From assembly GCF_000711195.1 (NCBI RefSeq), contig NZ_JOMR01000001.1:248001-312000 (forward strand): DNA of 64,000 bases. The letters are read 5' to 3'. Source of the stretch: Thiomicrospira pelophila DSM 1534. GTDB lineage: Bacteria > Pseudomonadota > Gammaproteobacteria > Thiomicrospirales > Thiomicrospiraceae. Positions 46,333-56,804 of this stretch are shown piece by piece. Made by a program: the position numbers and the translations under genes. Positions within the stretch are counted from its first letter, which is position 1; each line of letters opens with the position of its first letter. Under the pieces are notes generated by a model, which was not told the origin of the DNA, did not search any database, and was given only the letters and a program-made list of their open reading frames with translations.

Positions 46333-47235
46333 ATGAGCCGCGAGAACAATGCTGTTTTAATTGTTGACGATATTTCATCTAACATCCAAGTTTTAGCCAA
46401 TGCCCTGCAAACGGACTATCGCATAAAAGTTGCGACCAATGGGCAACGGGCATTAGAGATTTGTCGTTCCGAGTCACCACCAGACTTGATATTGCTCGAT
46501 ATTATGATGCCTGAGATGGATGGGTATGAAGTTTGTCGAGAGTTAAAGTCGGATACCGAAACCAGTTCGATCCCTATCATTTTCGTAACGGCTTTAAGTG
46601 AAGCCACGGATGAAGAAAAAGGACTCAACTTGGGTGCGGCTGACTATATTACTAAGCCATTTCATCTACCTATTGTGAAAGCTCGCGTACGTAATCACTT
46701 GAATCTGAAGTTAAAAACGGACTTATTGGAAGAAATGTCACACGTGGACGGTCTTACACATATTGCGAATCGCCGTCATTTTGATGAAATGATGAAAAAA
46801 GAAGCACGTCGTGTGACTCGGATTTCACAGCCGCTGTCTTTGATTATGCTGGATATCGATTATTTTAAAAACTTTAACGACAATTATGGGCATGGGCTGG
46901 GTGATGAGTGTTTGATCCAAGTGGCTAAAGCAATGCGTGGAATTATTCAGCGTCCGAGTGATTTATTGGCGCGATATGGGGGCGAAGAGTTTGCGGTCAT
47001 CCTGCCAGAAACGCCGTTAGAAGGTGCCTTAAAAGTTGCACAAGCCCTACGTGAAACGATTGAAAACCTCGCTTTCCCGCATGCCTATTCGAAGGTGGCT
47101 GACCATGTTACGATCAGTCTAGGAGTCGCATCTAACGAGCGTGATCAAAAAATATCGGTCGAAAACTTACTAAAACAGGCCGATCAGGCCCTCTATAAAG
47201 CCAAAAAAGCCGGCCGTAACCAAGTAGCACATTAA
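46333..47235 (+). CDS. Response regulator with GGDEF domain (diguanylate cyclase)
   Basis: A 300-aa two-domain protein. The N-terminal receiver has VDDISSNIQVL and phospho-Asp in LLDIMMPEMDGYE. The C-terminal cyclase domain carries an active GGEEF (from about residue 216) and an inhibitory I-site RPSD five residues before it, so c-di-GMP synthesis with product feedback is expected. It is 10 bases downstream of the CBS/PAS hybrid kinase, the arrangement of a phosphorelay ending in c-di-GMP. The long palindrome begins at its very end. Confidence 0.93.
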   Translation: MSRENNAVLIVDDISSNIQVLANALQTDYRIKVATNGQRALEICRSESPPDLILLDIMMPEMDGYEVCRELKSDTETSSIPIIFVTALSEATDEEKGLNLGAADYITKPFHLPIVKARVRNHLNLKLKTDLLEEMSHVDGLTHIANRRHFDEMMKKEARRVTRISQPLSLIMLDIDYFKNFNDNYGHGLGDECLIQVAKAMRGIIQRPSDLLARYGGEEFAVILPETPLEGALKVAQALRETIENLAFPHAYSKVADHVTISLGVASNERDQKISVENLLKQADQALYKAKKAGRNQVAH

Positions 47236-47253
47236 GCACCAGGCCTGGTGCTT
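47234..47253. repeat. 20-bp perfect palindrome AAGCACCAGGCCTGGTGCTT
   Basis: Identical to the copy at 30679; the 12-bp core is 47238-47249. The first two bases belong to the TAA stop of the diguanylate cyclase gene; icd starts 69 bases after it. Confidence 0.92.
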
Positions 47254-47289
47254 TAAGCTTGGGCGCAAAACGAGTTTCGGTTAGAATAA

Positions 47290-49557
<2,268 letters not shown>

Positions 49558-49590
49558 GCTGTGAAAACAGATTAAATAAAGAGGTGACAG

Positions 49591-51231
49591 ATGGCGATAT
49601 CGGAATTTGCGGGTCAAGTGGCGCCGTTTGAGTTGTTAGAAAATATTCCCAAATTAATGGTGGATTATTATGCGCTTAAACCAGATGTGTCTAATCCAGC
49701 TCAAGCGGTAGGCTTTGGCACGTCGGGTCATCGCGGCTGTGCTAGTTCGGCCAGTTTTAATGACGATCACATTGCGGCTATTTGCCAAGCCTTGGTTGAA
49801 TATCGCGCGCAAGCTGGCATTAATGGGCCGATTTTTATCGGCATGGATACGCATGCCTTATCTGAAGCGGCTCATACAACCGCGATTGAAGTATTTGTCG
49901 CCAATCACCTCGATATTATTATTCAAGGTCGCGGGCGTTATACGCCGACGCCGGTGATTTCGCATGCGATTATCCGCTTTAACCGAGGCCGAAGTAGTGG
50001 GCTGGCAGACGGCGTGGTGATTACACCATCGCATAACCCGCCGCAAGATGGCGGTTTTAAATACAACCTAGCCAACGGTGGTCCGGCGGATACGGATGTC
50101 ACCAATTGGATTCAACAGCGCGCAAATCAAATTTTATTGCAAGGTGGGCGCGATATTCGTCGCACGAGTCTGAATTTAGCGCTCGCCTCTGGCCGGGTGA
50201 AGTCTAACGATTTGATTAAGTCTTATGTTGATAGTTTGACCGATGTAGTGGATATGTCGGCGATTGCCGATTCGGGTCTTAAAATTGGTGTGGATCCAAT
50301 GGGCGGTGCGGGTGTCGATTTTTGGCAACCAATCGCAGAAACGTATCATTTGAATCTTGAGGTTGTGAACTCAAAGGTCGATGCTACGTTTGGCTTTATG
50401 AGTGTAGATAAAGACGGCAGAATCCGCATGGATTGTTCGTCACCCTACGCAATGGCGGGTTTGATTAAACTGAAAGATCGGTTTGATATTGCATTTGGTA
50501 ACGATCCAGACGCAGATCGACATGGCATTGTCACACCAACCGGCGGTTTGATGAACCCGAATCACTATTTGGCGGTGGCGATTCAGTATTTATTTACCCA
50601 TCGTCCAAACTGGTCGGCTCAGGCTGGAGTCGGTAAAACTTTGGTGTCGAGTTCAATGATTGATCGGGTCGCACAAAGCATCGGTCGAACATTGATTGAA
50701 GTGCCGGTCGGCTTTAAGTGGTTTGTACCAGGCTTGGTGGAAGGTTCATTGGGTTTTGGTGGCGAAGAATCAGCCGGAGCGTCGTTTCTGGATAAACAAG
50801 GCCTGACCTGGAGCACGGATAAAGACGGCTTGATTATGAACCTACTGGCGGCTGAAATAACGGCTGCAACCGGGCAAGACCCGTCTCAACACTATCAAAA
50901 GCTTACCCAGCAATTTGGAGCTCCGATTTATACTCGGATTGATGCACCAGCTAATCGCGAGCAAAAAACCAAGTTAAGCCAGTTAAATGCCGATCAAGTG
51001 GCCGCTACTCAGTTAGCGGGCGAGCCGATTACAGCAAAATTAACGCATGCCCCTGGAAATGGAGCGGCGATTGGTGGCCTAAAAGTCACCACCGAAAACG
51101 GTTGGTTTGCGGCTCGGCCTTCTGGCACCGAAGATGTTTATAAGATTTATGCCGAATCGTTTAAAGATGAGGCTCACCTTAAGCAAATTTTGCAGGAAGC
51201 TCAGCAACTAGTGGATGCGGTTTTGGTGTAG
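49591..51231 (+). CDS. pgm: Phosphoglucomutase (alpha-D-glucose phosphate-specific)
   Basis: A 546-aa phosphohexomutase interconverting glucose-1-phosphate and glucose-6-phosphate for glycogen and sugar-nucleotide supply. It has the phosphoserine loop [15 protein letters not shown], the metal loop DPDADRHG, the sugar-binding [10 protein letters not shown] and the phosphate-binding [12 protein letters not shown]. The length and the start GTSGHRG segment match Pgm of E. coli type. It is 33 bases downstream of icd and may be co-transcribed with it. Confidence 0.96.
   Translation: MAISEFAGQVAPFELLENIPKLMVDYYALKPDVSNPAQAVGFGTSGHRGCASSASFNDDHIAAICQALVEYRAQAGINGPIFIGMDTHALSEAAHTTAIEVFVANHLDIIIQGRGRYTPTPVISHAIIRFNRGRSSGLADGVVITPSHNPPQDGGFKYNLANGGPADTDVTNWIQQRANQILLQGGRDIRRTSLNLALASGRVKSNDLIKSYVDSLTDVVDMSAIADSGLKIGVDPMGGAGVDFWQPIAETYHLNLEVVNSKVDATFGFMSVDKDGRIRMDCSSPYAMAGLIKLKDRFDIAFGNDPDADRHGIVTPTGGLMNPNHYLAVAIQYLFTHRPNWSAQAGVGKTLVSSSMIDRVAQSIGRTLIEVPVGFKWFVPGLVEGSLGFGGEESAGASFLDKQGLTWSTDKDGLIMNLLAAEITAATGQDPSQHYQKLTQQFGAPIYTRIDAPANREQKTKLSQLNADQVAATQLAGEPITAKLTHAPGNGAAIGGLKVTTENGWFAARPSGTEDVYKIYAESFKDEAHLKQILQEAQQLVDAVLV
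50727..50738. repeat. Dispersed palindrome, 1 mismatch (ACCAGGCTTGGT), in pgm
   Basis: Read as V-P-G-L-V. Confidence 0.5.
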
Positions 51232-51242
51232 AGTTAAGTTGC

Positions 51243-51272
51243 ACTTGCGCTCGTGTGTCAGAGGGCGCAAGT
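51243..51272. terminator. Hairpin between convergent pgm and flavin reductase genes
   Basis: ACTTGCGC and GCGCAAGT, perfect 8-bp arms around a 14-base loop, with a short T run 7 bases later. A possible bidirectional terminator. Confidence 0.45.
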
Positions 51273-51283
51273 ACAAACGGTTT

Positions 51284-51976
51284 TTAATGAATGTAGCGTA
51301 ACGTTGGCAGACCCGCGTTAATTAAATCTGTTTCAGCGGTTTGCACCATCGCCCAGGCACCACATAAATAAACGGTCGCTTGGCTTAAGTCAGGGTTTTG
51401 TTGAATCGCAACCTCATGTACAAACCCCTTTTCGCCACTCCAAGCTGGATCGTTTTCAGATAACACCGGAATGTAGGTGAGTTGTGTATCTTGCGCCGCC
51501 AAGGTTAACAGGCTGTCGTGAATGTAAAACTCTTCAATGCGACGAGCGCCCCAATAAAGTTTGGTGGGCTGGCTTAATCCTTGTTTTAAGCGCTGTTCTA
51601 GCAAGGCTTTGATTGGCGCAATTCCTGTTCCGCCAGCAATGTAAATATTCAAATCCGTTTCGTGTTGTAACTTCATTTGCGGCTTAGGGCCGTCAGCCCA
51701 CAAAGTATCCCCAGCTTGCACTTTAAATAAGCGTTGCATCCATTCAGTTTGATCTAGGTTACGTACATGCAACTCTAATAAACCATTATCTTGCGGCGCA
51801 TTGGCGATTGAAAAAGGTTTGGTTTCAGCTTGATCTAAGCCGAGCATTAAATAGTCGCCAGCCTGATAACTAAAAATGCTGCTGGGTTCTAAGAAAAGCT
51901 GCATGATGTTTGAAGTCAGGTGATTAACGCGCTGAACCTTCAATGTATGCATGTTGTTTACCGTATTGGTTGTCAT
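51284..51976 (-). CDS. NAD(P)H-flavin reductase / ferredoxin-reductase-like protein
   Basis: A 230-aa FNR-fold protein. The flavin-binding part has KPFSIANAP (the RxYS-type motif), and the nucleotide-binding part has IYIAGGTGIAPIKALLEQ and VYLCGAWAMV. No [2Fe-2S] domain is attached. It resembles Fre-type NAD(P)H:flavin reductases and the reductase part of oxygenase systems; the electron acceptor cannot be told. It starts 18 bases after the xthA stop, so the two are probably one leftward unit. Confidence 0.85.
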   Translation of the reverse strand: MTTNTVNNMHTLKVQRVNHLTSNIMQLFLEPSSIFSYQAGDYLMLGLDQAETKPFSIANAPQDNGLLELHVRNLDQTEWMQRLFKVQAGDTLWADGPKPQMKLQHETDLNIYIAGGTGIAPIKALLEQRLKQGLSQPTKLYWGARRIEEFYIHDSLLTLAAQDTQLTYIPVLSENDPAWSGEKGFVHEVAIQQNPDLSQATVYLCGAWAMVQTAETDLINAGLPTLRYIH

Positions 51977-51994
51977 AAAATTATAAGCTGCTTT

Positions 51995-52816
51995 TTAAAG
52001 TTTAAAATCGGTCCAAACGGGCGCGTGGTCAGAAGGCTTTTCCATGCCTCTTACGTCATAAGCAATGTCGGAGTCGGTAACCAGTTCATTTGCTGATTTG
52101 GTCGCCAATAATGTATCAATTCTTAAGCCGCGTTTGGGTTCATCATCAAAGCCTTTCGAACGATAATCAAACCAGCTGAATACGTCATTGCGATCTGGGT
52201 GGACTTTACGATAGGTGTCATATAAACCCCAGTCTAGCAGCTTTTGCCACATTTCGCGTTCCTCGGGTAAAAAGCTGGTTTTGCCAGTTTTAAGCCAGCG
52301 CAAACGATTGGCTTCACCAATACCAATGTCGATATCTTGGGGCGAAATATTAAAGTCACCCATCAACACCAGCTTTTGCTCCGGTTGACACTCATTATTT
52401 AAATAGGCCATCAAGTCGGCATAAAAAGCTTGTTTAGCTGGGAACTTAATCGGATGTTCGCGGTTTTCGCCTTGTGGAAAATAGCCGTTTAGTACACGTA
52501 TGGTTTCACCACTTGGCGTTACAAAGTCACCAATGATCATGCGGCGCTGTGCATCATCTAAGTCGGTCGTCCAGCCTTTTTGGAGTTTGGTTAGTTGCAA
52601 CTCTGGCTTATAAAGTAATGCCACACCATAATGAGTTTTTTGACCTGAAAACTCGGCTTTGTAACCTAGGCTTTCAATGTCGGCCAATGGGAATTCGTGA
52701 TCTTGTACTTTGGTTTCTTGCAGGCCGATAATATCGGGTTGATAGCGTTCAACCAATGTTTTCAATTGATGTTGGCGCATACGTACGCTATTGACGTTAA
52801 ATGACACAATCTTCAT
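51995..52816 (-). CDS. xthA: Exodeoxyribonuclease III
   Basis: A 273-aa AP endonuclease/3'-5' exonuclease of base-excision repair. It has KIVSFNVNSVRMR, LQETKVQD with the metal-binding Glu, LNGYFPQG, LMGDFNISPQDIDIG with the catalytic Asp/Asn pair, and SDHAPV with the catalytic His. The length is normal. It is divergent from purU. Confidence 0.95.
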   Translation of the reverse strand: MKIVSFNVNSVRMRQHQLKTLVERYQPDIIGLQETKVQDHEFPLADIESLGYKAEFSGQKTHYGVALLYKPELQLTKLQKGWTTDLDDAQRRMIIGDFVTPSGETIRVLNGYFPQGENREHPIKFPAKQAFYADLMAYLNNECQPEQKLVLMGDFNISPQDIDIGIGEANRLRWLKTGKTSFLPEEREMWQKLLDWGLYDTYRKVHPDRNDVFSWFDYRSKGFDDEPKRGLRIDTLLATKSANELVTDSDIAYDVRGMEKPSDHAPVWTDFKL

Positions 52817-52925
52817 TCACACAACCTTGCTTTGCCCTAAAAGATCGCAAATTATACCATAGCCAAATATCCTGACTGGGCTCGGATTTGGTATCATAAG
52901 CCTTTTGCTTAGCTAGGATAACAAC

Positions 52926-53783
52926 ATGAACCGAGTCTACCGTTTGGTGATTTCTTGCCCCGATCAGGTTGGTATTGTCGCTAGAGTTGCGACCTTTATT
53001 GCTGAACAAGGGGGCACGATTGTCGAAGCCAATCATCATACCGATGCGGGTAATGGTTGGTTTTTTATGCGCCATGAAATTTTAGCCAGCTCATTGCCAG
53101 ACGGGCTTGAGGTTTTTAAGGCTAAGTTTAAGCCGATTGCCGATCATTTTAATATGACTTGGTTTATGACGGATTCAGAACAACCTAAGAAAATCGCCTT
53201 GTTTGCGAGCAAAGAGTCGCATTGTCTGGCGGACTTGATGTATCGCTGGCACGAAAAGGATTTACCGGGTGAGATTGTATGTGTGATTGCCAACCACGAA
53301 GATTTGCGCTCAATGGTCGAGTGGTATCAAATTCCATTTCATTATGTCCCTGTCACGCCAGAGACCAAAGCCCTGGCCTTTGCAGAGTCTGAGCGTTTAG
53401 CCGCGTATTATGAAGCGGATGTGGTGGTGTTAGCGCGCTATATGCAGATTTTACCGCCGCAAATGTGTCGTGATTATGCTGGTAAAGTGATTAATATTCA
53501 TCACAGTTTTTTACCGTCTTTTGTGGGGGCGAAACCTTATCATCAGGCTTATGAGCGCGGCGTTAAATTGATTGGTGCGACCTGCCATTATGTGACTGAA
53601 GAATTGGATGCCGGCCCGATTATTGAGCAAGATGTGATTCGCGTATCACACGCGCACAGTATTGAAGAAATGCGTCGCCAAGGGCGTGATGTCGAAAAAA
53701 CTGCATTAGCGCGTGGATTACGTTTTCACTTAGAAGATCGTGTGATTATCCATGGTAATAAAACCGTGGTATTTTCAAATTAA
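52926..53783 (+). CDS. purU: Formyltetrahydrofolate deformylase
   Basis: A 285-aa enzyme hydrolysing 10-formyl-THF to THF and formate, balancing one-carbon pools. An N-terminal ACT domain (RLVISCPDQVGIVARVATFI) is followed by the formyltransferase-like catalytic domain with the conserved INIHHSFLPSFVGAKPYHQA and the later ATCHYVTEELDAGPIIEQ carrying the catalytic Asp. The ACT domain separates it from PurN. The length is typical. Confidence 0.96.
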   Translation: MNRVYRLVISCPDQVGIVARVATFIAEQGGTIVEANHHTDAGNGWFFMRHEILASSLPDGLEVFKAKFKPIADHFNMTWFMTDSEQPKKIALFASKESHCLADLMYRWHEKDLPGEIVCVIANHEDLRSMVEWYQIPFHYVPVTPETKALAFAESERLAAYYEADVVVLARYMQILPPQMCRDYAGKVINIHHSFLPSFVGAKPYHQAYERGVKLIGATCHYVTEELDAGPIIEQDVIRVSHAHSIEEMRRQGRDVEKTALARGLRFHLEDRVIIHGNKTVVFSN

Positions 53784-53817
53784 TCCGTGATTACTCAAGT
53801 CGATCTTATTGCGTGAT

Positions 53818-55899
53818 TTAAAACGACTTAGCTTGATAGCGCGTTAGAGTTTGACGAAGGATCGTCTCAACCGCACTTCTTCCAGCCAGCTTGTGCTGGT
53901 GTGCAATCGTTTGCCAATCGCGCTTTCGTATGATTTTATCAAGCCAAACTGATTGAACCTGCTCGGACTGGGTTAACAGGCAGCGCGGGTTATTCAGCGC
54001 CCATTGCCAAAGCTGTTGGCTCACTGCTTCATATGGCGCGTGTTCGTTCAAATAAGCATTCAGTTGGACTGAAAGCGTTTCGTGATTGATGGCTGGATTC
54101 TCGGTGAGCAGATTCCAGATTAAGCTGGCTGGCAATTGATTGTATAGTTCAATCAGGTTGTGAGGCAGCTGCGTCTGGAACAACTGCTGGCCTGTGTCGA
54201 GCAACTCGTTTGCAGGGTGGCTATAAAGCATCACTAAATTATGCGTTCCACTGGCTTTATCACGTTTGGCACCAAGGTGAACGGACTCAAAGCCCTGTTT
54301 ACGCCAGAAATGATAGAGGTCTTGGGTGACCCCAAAACTCGTACTGATAAATTCAGCTTGCGAGCTTTGTTGCCAATGTAGAACAAGCTGGCTTCCAATG
54401 CCTAAGTTTTGAACTTGCGGGTGAACCGCTAGTCGCATAGCACGTTCGCTACTTAGATTTAATAAGTCGTCTTGTGCGCTGAAGCGGCGTAAAAGCTGTG
54501 GAACCAAATGGCCTTTAACTCGTCGATTGGGTTCAATATTGGGCAAATGACCTTCGTTACAAATTAACAGCACCCCGACTAACTGAGGGTTGGTGACGAC
54601 TGGTAAATACGCCAGTTGCAGCTGCAAGTCAGGCGCGGATAACCAGTGCTGTAAATCGGCAGGAGACGTTTGGTAATGTGCTTCAACTAGTAAACTAAAA
54701 ACTTGGCTTAATTCGTCGGTTGAGAGTTGATTGGGTGCGCGTGTTCGAATGTCGATGGTTAAGTGTTGTGGGTCTAGGTTATCCGTGCTGGAGAGTTTAT
54801 TTAACTCGATATCCAGTAATAAAGCTTGGTTGATGGCTTTTTCGAGGGGGTCATTTGTATTCCAGCGTATCGGTTGGCTTAAACGAGTTTGATGCCAGCC
54901 GGGAAAGTGCTGGTTTAAAAATGGCTTAAACTTCAAACTAAATCCGCGCCCAGAACCTTCATAGCCATGTTGTGTAGTGGCCATAACCACTCTTGGATAG
55001 AGTTGTACCAACTGTTCTAATACTGGTATAGGTAAATGTGCCGCTTCATCCAGCATTAATACATCGGTTTCAATAGGGTGCTGAATTAATTCACCAGGGG
55101 CTTTAAAGGCGAGGGTTTGGTTTTGAGTCTTAAGTCCGCTTTTTGTATAGTCTGCTCCCAGCACTTGCGCGGCGCGTTTAAATGCTAACTCACATTGAGC
55201 AAAGCGCGCTGTACAGATCACGATGTGTTGCTTGCCTTGCTGTAAAAGTCGAGCCGCCGACTCGCCTAATAAGGTGGTTTTACCACGACCTCTAGCGGCT
55301 TCGATTATTAATGGGCGTTTTCGATGTCCGAACGCGACTTGCTTAATAGCCACCAAAGCTTGTTGTTGATCGTTACTCAAACCATTGAGTGGCGGATGGT
55401 TTAGTGGCTGGTCGATTTTTAAGCCTGGATTTAGCGGTTCGTCTTGCATAATCCAAACGCCGTGTGACTTTAAACTTGTGTATAAATGATCATTAAACTG
55501 GCACCAGGCCTGGTGGTAGGTATGAGGGTGACTCATAAAACGCTGGTTAGCTGGGTTGGGTTGATGTAGCCAGTCATCTATGGGGGGAATTAACAACCAT
55601 AAGACTCCACCAGCTTGGATCATGCCCGCCGCAATACCCAAGGCGTCCGCATCAATACCAGATTCAGCACAAAAGATGGCGCTGGGTATTTCTTGACCGA
55701 GTTGATTTTGTAATTTGTCGACAACTTGAAAGTTAGGCAGTAGGCTAGTTTCGCCAAACCATAATCCGGGTTGGGTTTCGAGTTTTTGGAGTTGATTTAA
55801 ACGCCAAGATAGATCGCCACTTAGAACGACCAGTTGACGATGGCGCACTTGAGTTAAGTGCGCTTTAAGGGAAGCAATGAGAGGATTAGCGGACGGCAA
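53818..55899 (-). CDS. tmcA: tRNA(Met) cytidine acetyltransferase TmcA
   Basis: A 693-aa RNA-modifying enzyme that makes ac4C34 in elongator tRNA-Met. Domains in order: an N-terminal DUF1726-like region, an RNA-helicase-like ATPase with Walker A EAARGRGKTTLLGE (near residue 200) and MLDEAAHLPI, a GNAT domain with VHPQVQNLGIGSQLV, and a C-terminal tRNA-binding region. The length is close to the E. coli enzyme (about 670). A perfect palindrome sits in codons for YHQAWC (55503-55514). Confidence 0.94.
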   Translation of the reverse strand: MPSANPLIASLKAHLTQVRHRQLVVLSGDLSWRLNQLQKLETQPGLWFGETSLLPNFQVVDKLQNQLGQEIPSAIFCAESGIDADALGIAAGMIQAGGVLWLLIPPIDDWLHQPNPANQRFMSHPHTYHQAWCQFNDHLYTSLKSHGVWIMQDEPLNPGLKIDQPLNHPPLNGLSNDQQQALVAIKQVAFGHRKRPLIIEAARGRGKTTLLGESAARLLQQGKQHIVICTARFAQCELAFKRAAQVLGADYTKSGLKTQNQTLAFKAPGELIQHPIETDVLMLDEAAHLPIPVLEQLVQLYPRVVMATTQHGYEGSGRGFSLKFKPFLNQHFPGWHQTRLSQPIRWNTNDPLEKAINQALLLDIELNKLSSTDNLDPQHLTIDIRTRAPNQLSTDELSQVFSLLVEAHYQTSPADLQHWLSAPDLQLQLAYLPVVTNPQLVGVLLICNEGHLPNIEPNRRVKGHLVPQLLRRFSAQDDLLNLSSERAMRLAVHPQVQNLGIGSQLVLHWQQSSQAEFISTSFGVTQDLYHFWRKQGFESVHLGAKRDKASGTHNLVMLYSHPANELLDTGQQLFQTQLPHNLIELYNQLPASLIWNLLTENPAINHETLSVQLNAYLNEHAPYEAVSQQLWQWALNNPRCLLTQSEQVQSVWLDKIIRKRDWQTIAHQHKLAGRSAVETILRQTLTRYQAKSF
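55503..55514. repeat. Dispersed palindrome ACCAGGCCTGGT, perfect, in tmcA
   Basis: Exact copy; read on the coding strand as H-Q-A-W. Confidence 0.9.
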
Positions 55900-55929
55900 C
55901 GATTTTGACTGAGTTAGTCGTTAGTAAAC

Positions 55930-56658
55930 TTAAAAAACAAGTGTAACGCCTGCAAAATAACCGTCAATTTTCATGTCCACATCAATGTCCCCTATATCAT
56001 CGGTTTTAAGCTGTTGGTTTCGGTAACCCGCTTCAATGCCGAGCTTTAATCCAAAGCTGGTAATGTCATAACGTGCCTTTAGAGTGGTGTCATTGTAAAT
56101 AGACCCCAACGTTTTAATGTCAGCACTAAAGTTTAAAGGTAAACCCGGAATGTCTGCTTGGGCTGCTAAGTAGCCAACCGGTACAGTCCCATCTAAGTCA
56201 GTGGTTTCTCGGTTATTGCTGCTGTCTGAAATGGTCAAGTCACCCGTAAACTGTTTAGCACCAAATCCATAGTTAAGGCTAACAACGGGTAGCGGGATGC
56301 CCCAGTAGAGCAAAACGTCAACTTGATTCAAGTTTAGATCTGTCTCGCTATCCGCGGTAAAGGTTGCACCTTGAAACGTGACGCTTTGACTACCGTTGCC
56401 GCTGCTGCTAACTTGAGTAGACTCTAAGCGAATATTTGGGATCAAAGGCAGGGGATGATTAAAATAAGCCCATACATAATTATTGTTACTGGCATCTAAA
56501 CCAGTGTCTTTTTCAACATCAAACTCATTATTATTGGTTGTAACTGTACCAACTGGACCTGACGTCCAGATCCCAGTTCCTAAGCCAGCACCTAATATGT
56601 CAGCTTGTGCGTGAGTTGAAGCTAATAAAATTGTTAAGGTTAAGGCATATTTTTTCAT
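55930..56658 (-). CDS. TIGR04219-type outer-membrane beta-barrel protein
   Basis: A 242-aa exported barrel protein with a signal peptide ending THAQA. The mature start DILGAGLGTGIW, the PLPLIPNIRLESTQVS block and the internal NLNQVDVLLYWGIPLPV match the TIGR04219 family of predicted outer-membrane proteins; the C-terminus ends in an alternating strand with terminal Phe (GVTLVF), as needed for barrel insertion. Function unknown. Confidence 0.82.
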   Translation of the reverse strand: MKKYALTLTILLASTHAQADILGAGLGTGIWTSGPVGTVTTNNNEFDVEKDTGLDASNNNYVWAYFNHPLPLIPNIRLESTQVSSSGNGSQSVTFQGATFTADSETDLNLNQVDVLLYWGIPLPVVSLNYGFGAKQFTGDLTISDSSNNRETTDLDGTVPVGYLAAQADIPGLPLNFSADIKTLGSIYNDTTLKARYDITSFGLKLGIEAGYRNQQLKTDDIGDIDVDMKIDGYFAGVTLVF

Positions 56659-56804
56659 GATTCATCCACCATTTTGGTTGTTGTATTTTATTATAACGCA
56701 AACTTATTCAATACAAAACAGAAAAAGATAATTAGAATTTTAATGAGCTATAAAAAAGAATTTATCGAACTTTATCAGGCCTGTTTTTTAGTAGAGTTCA
56801 GATC

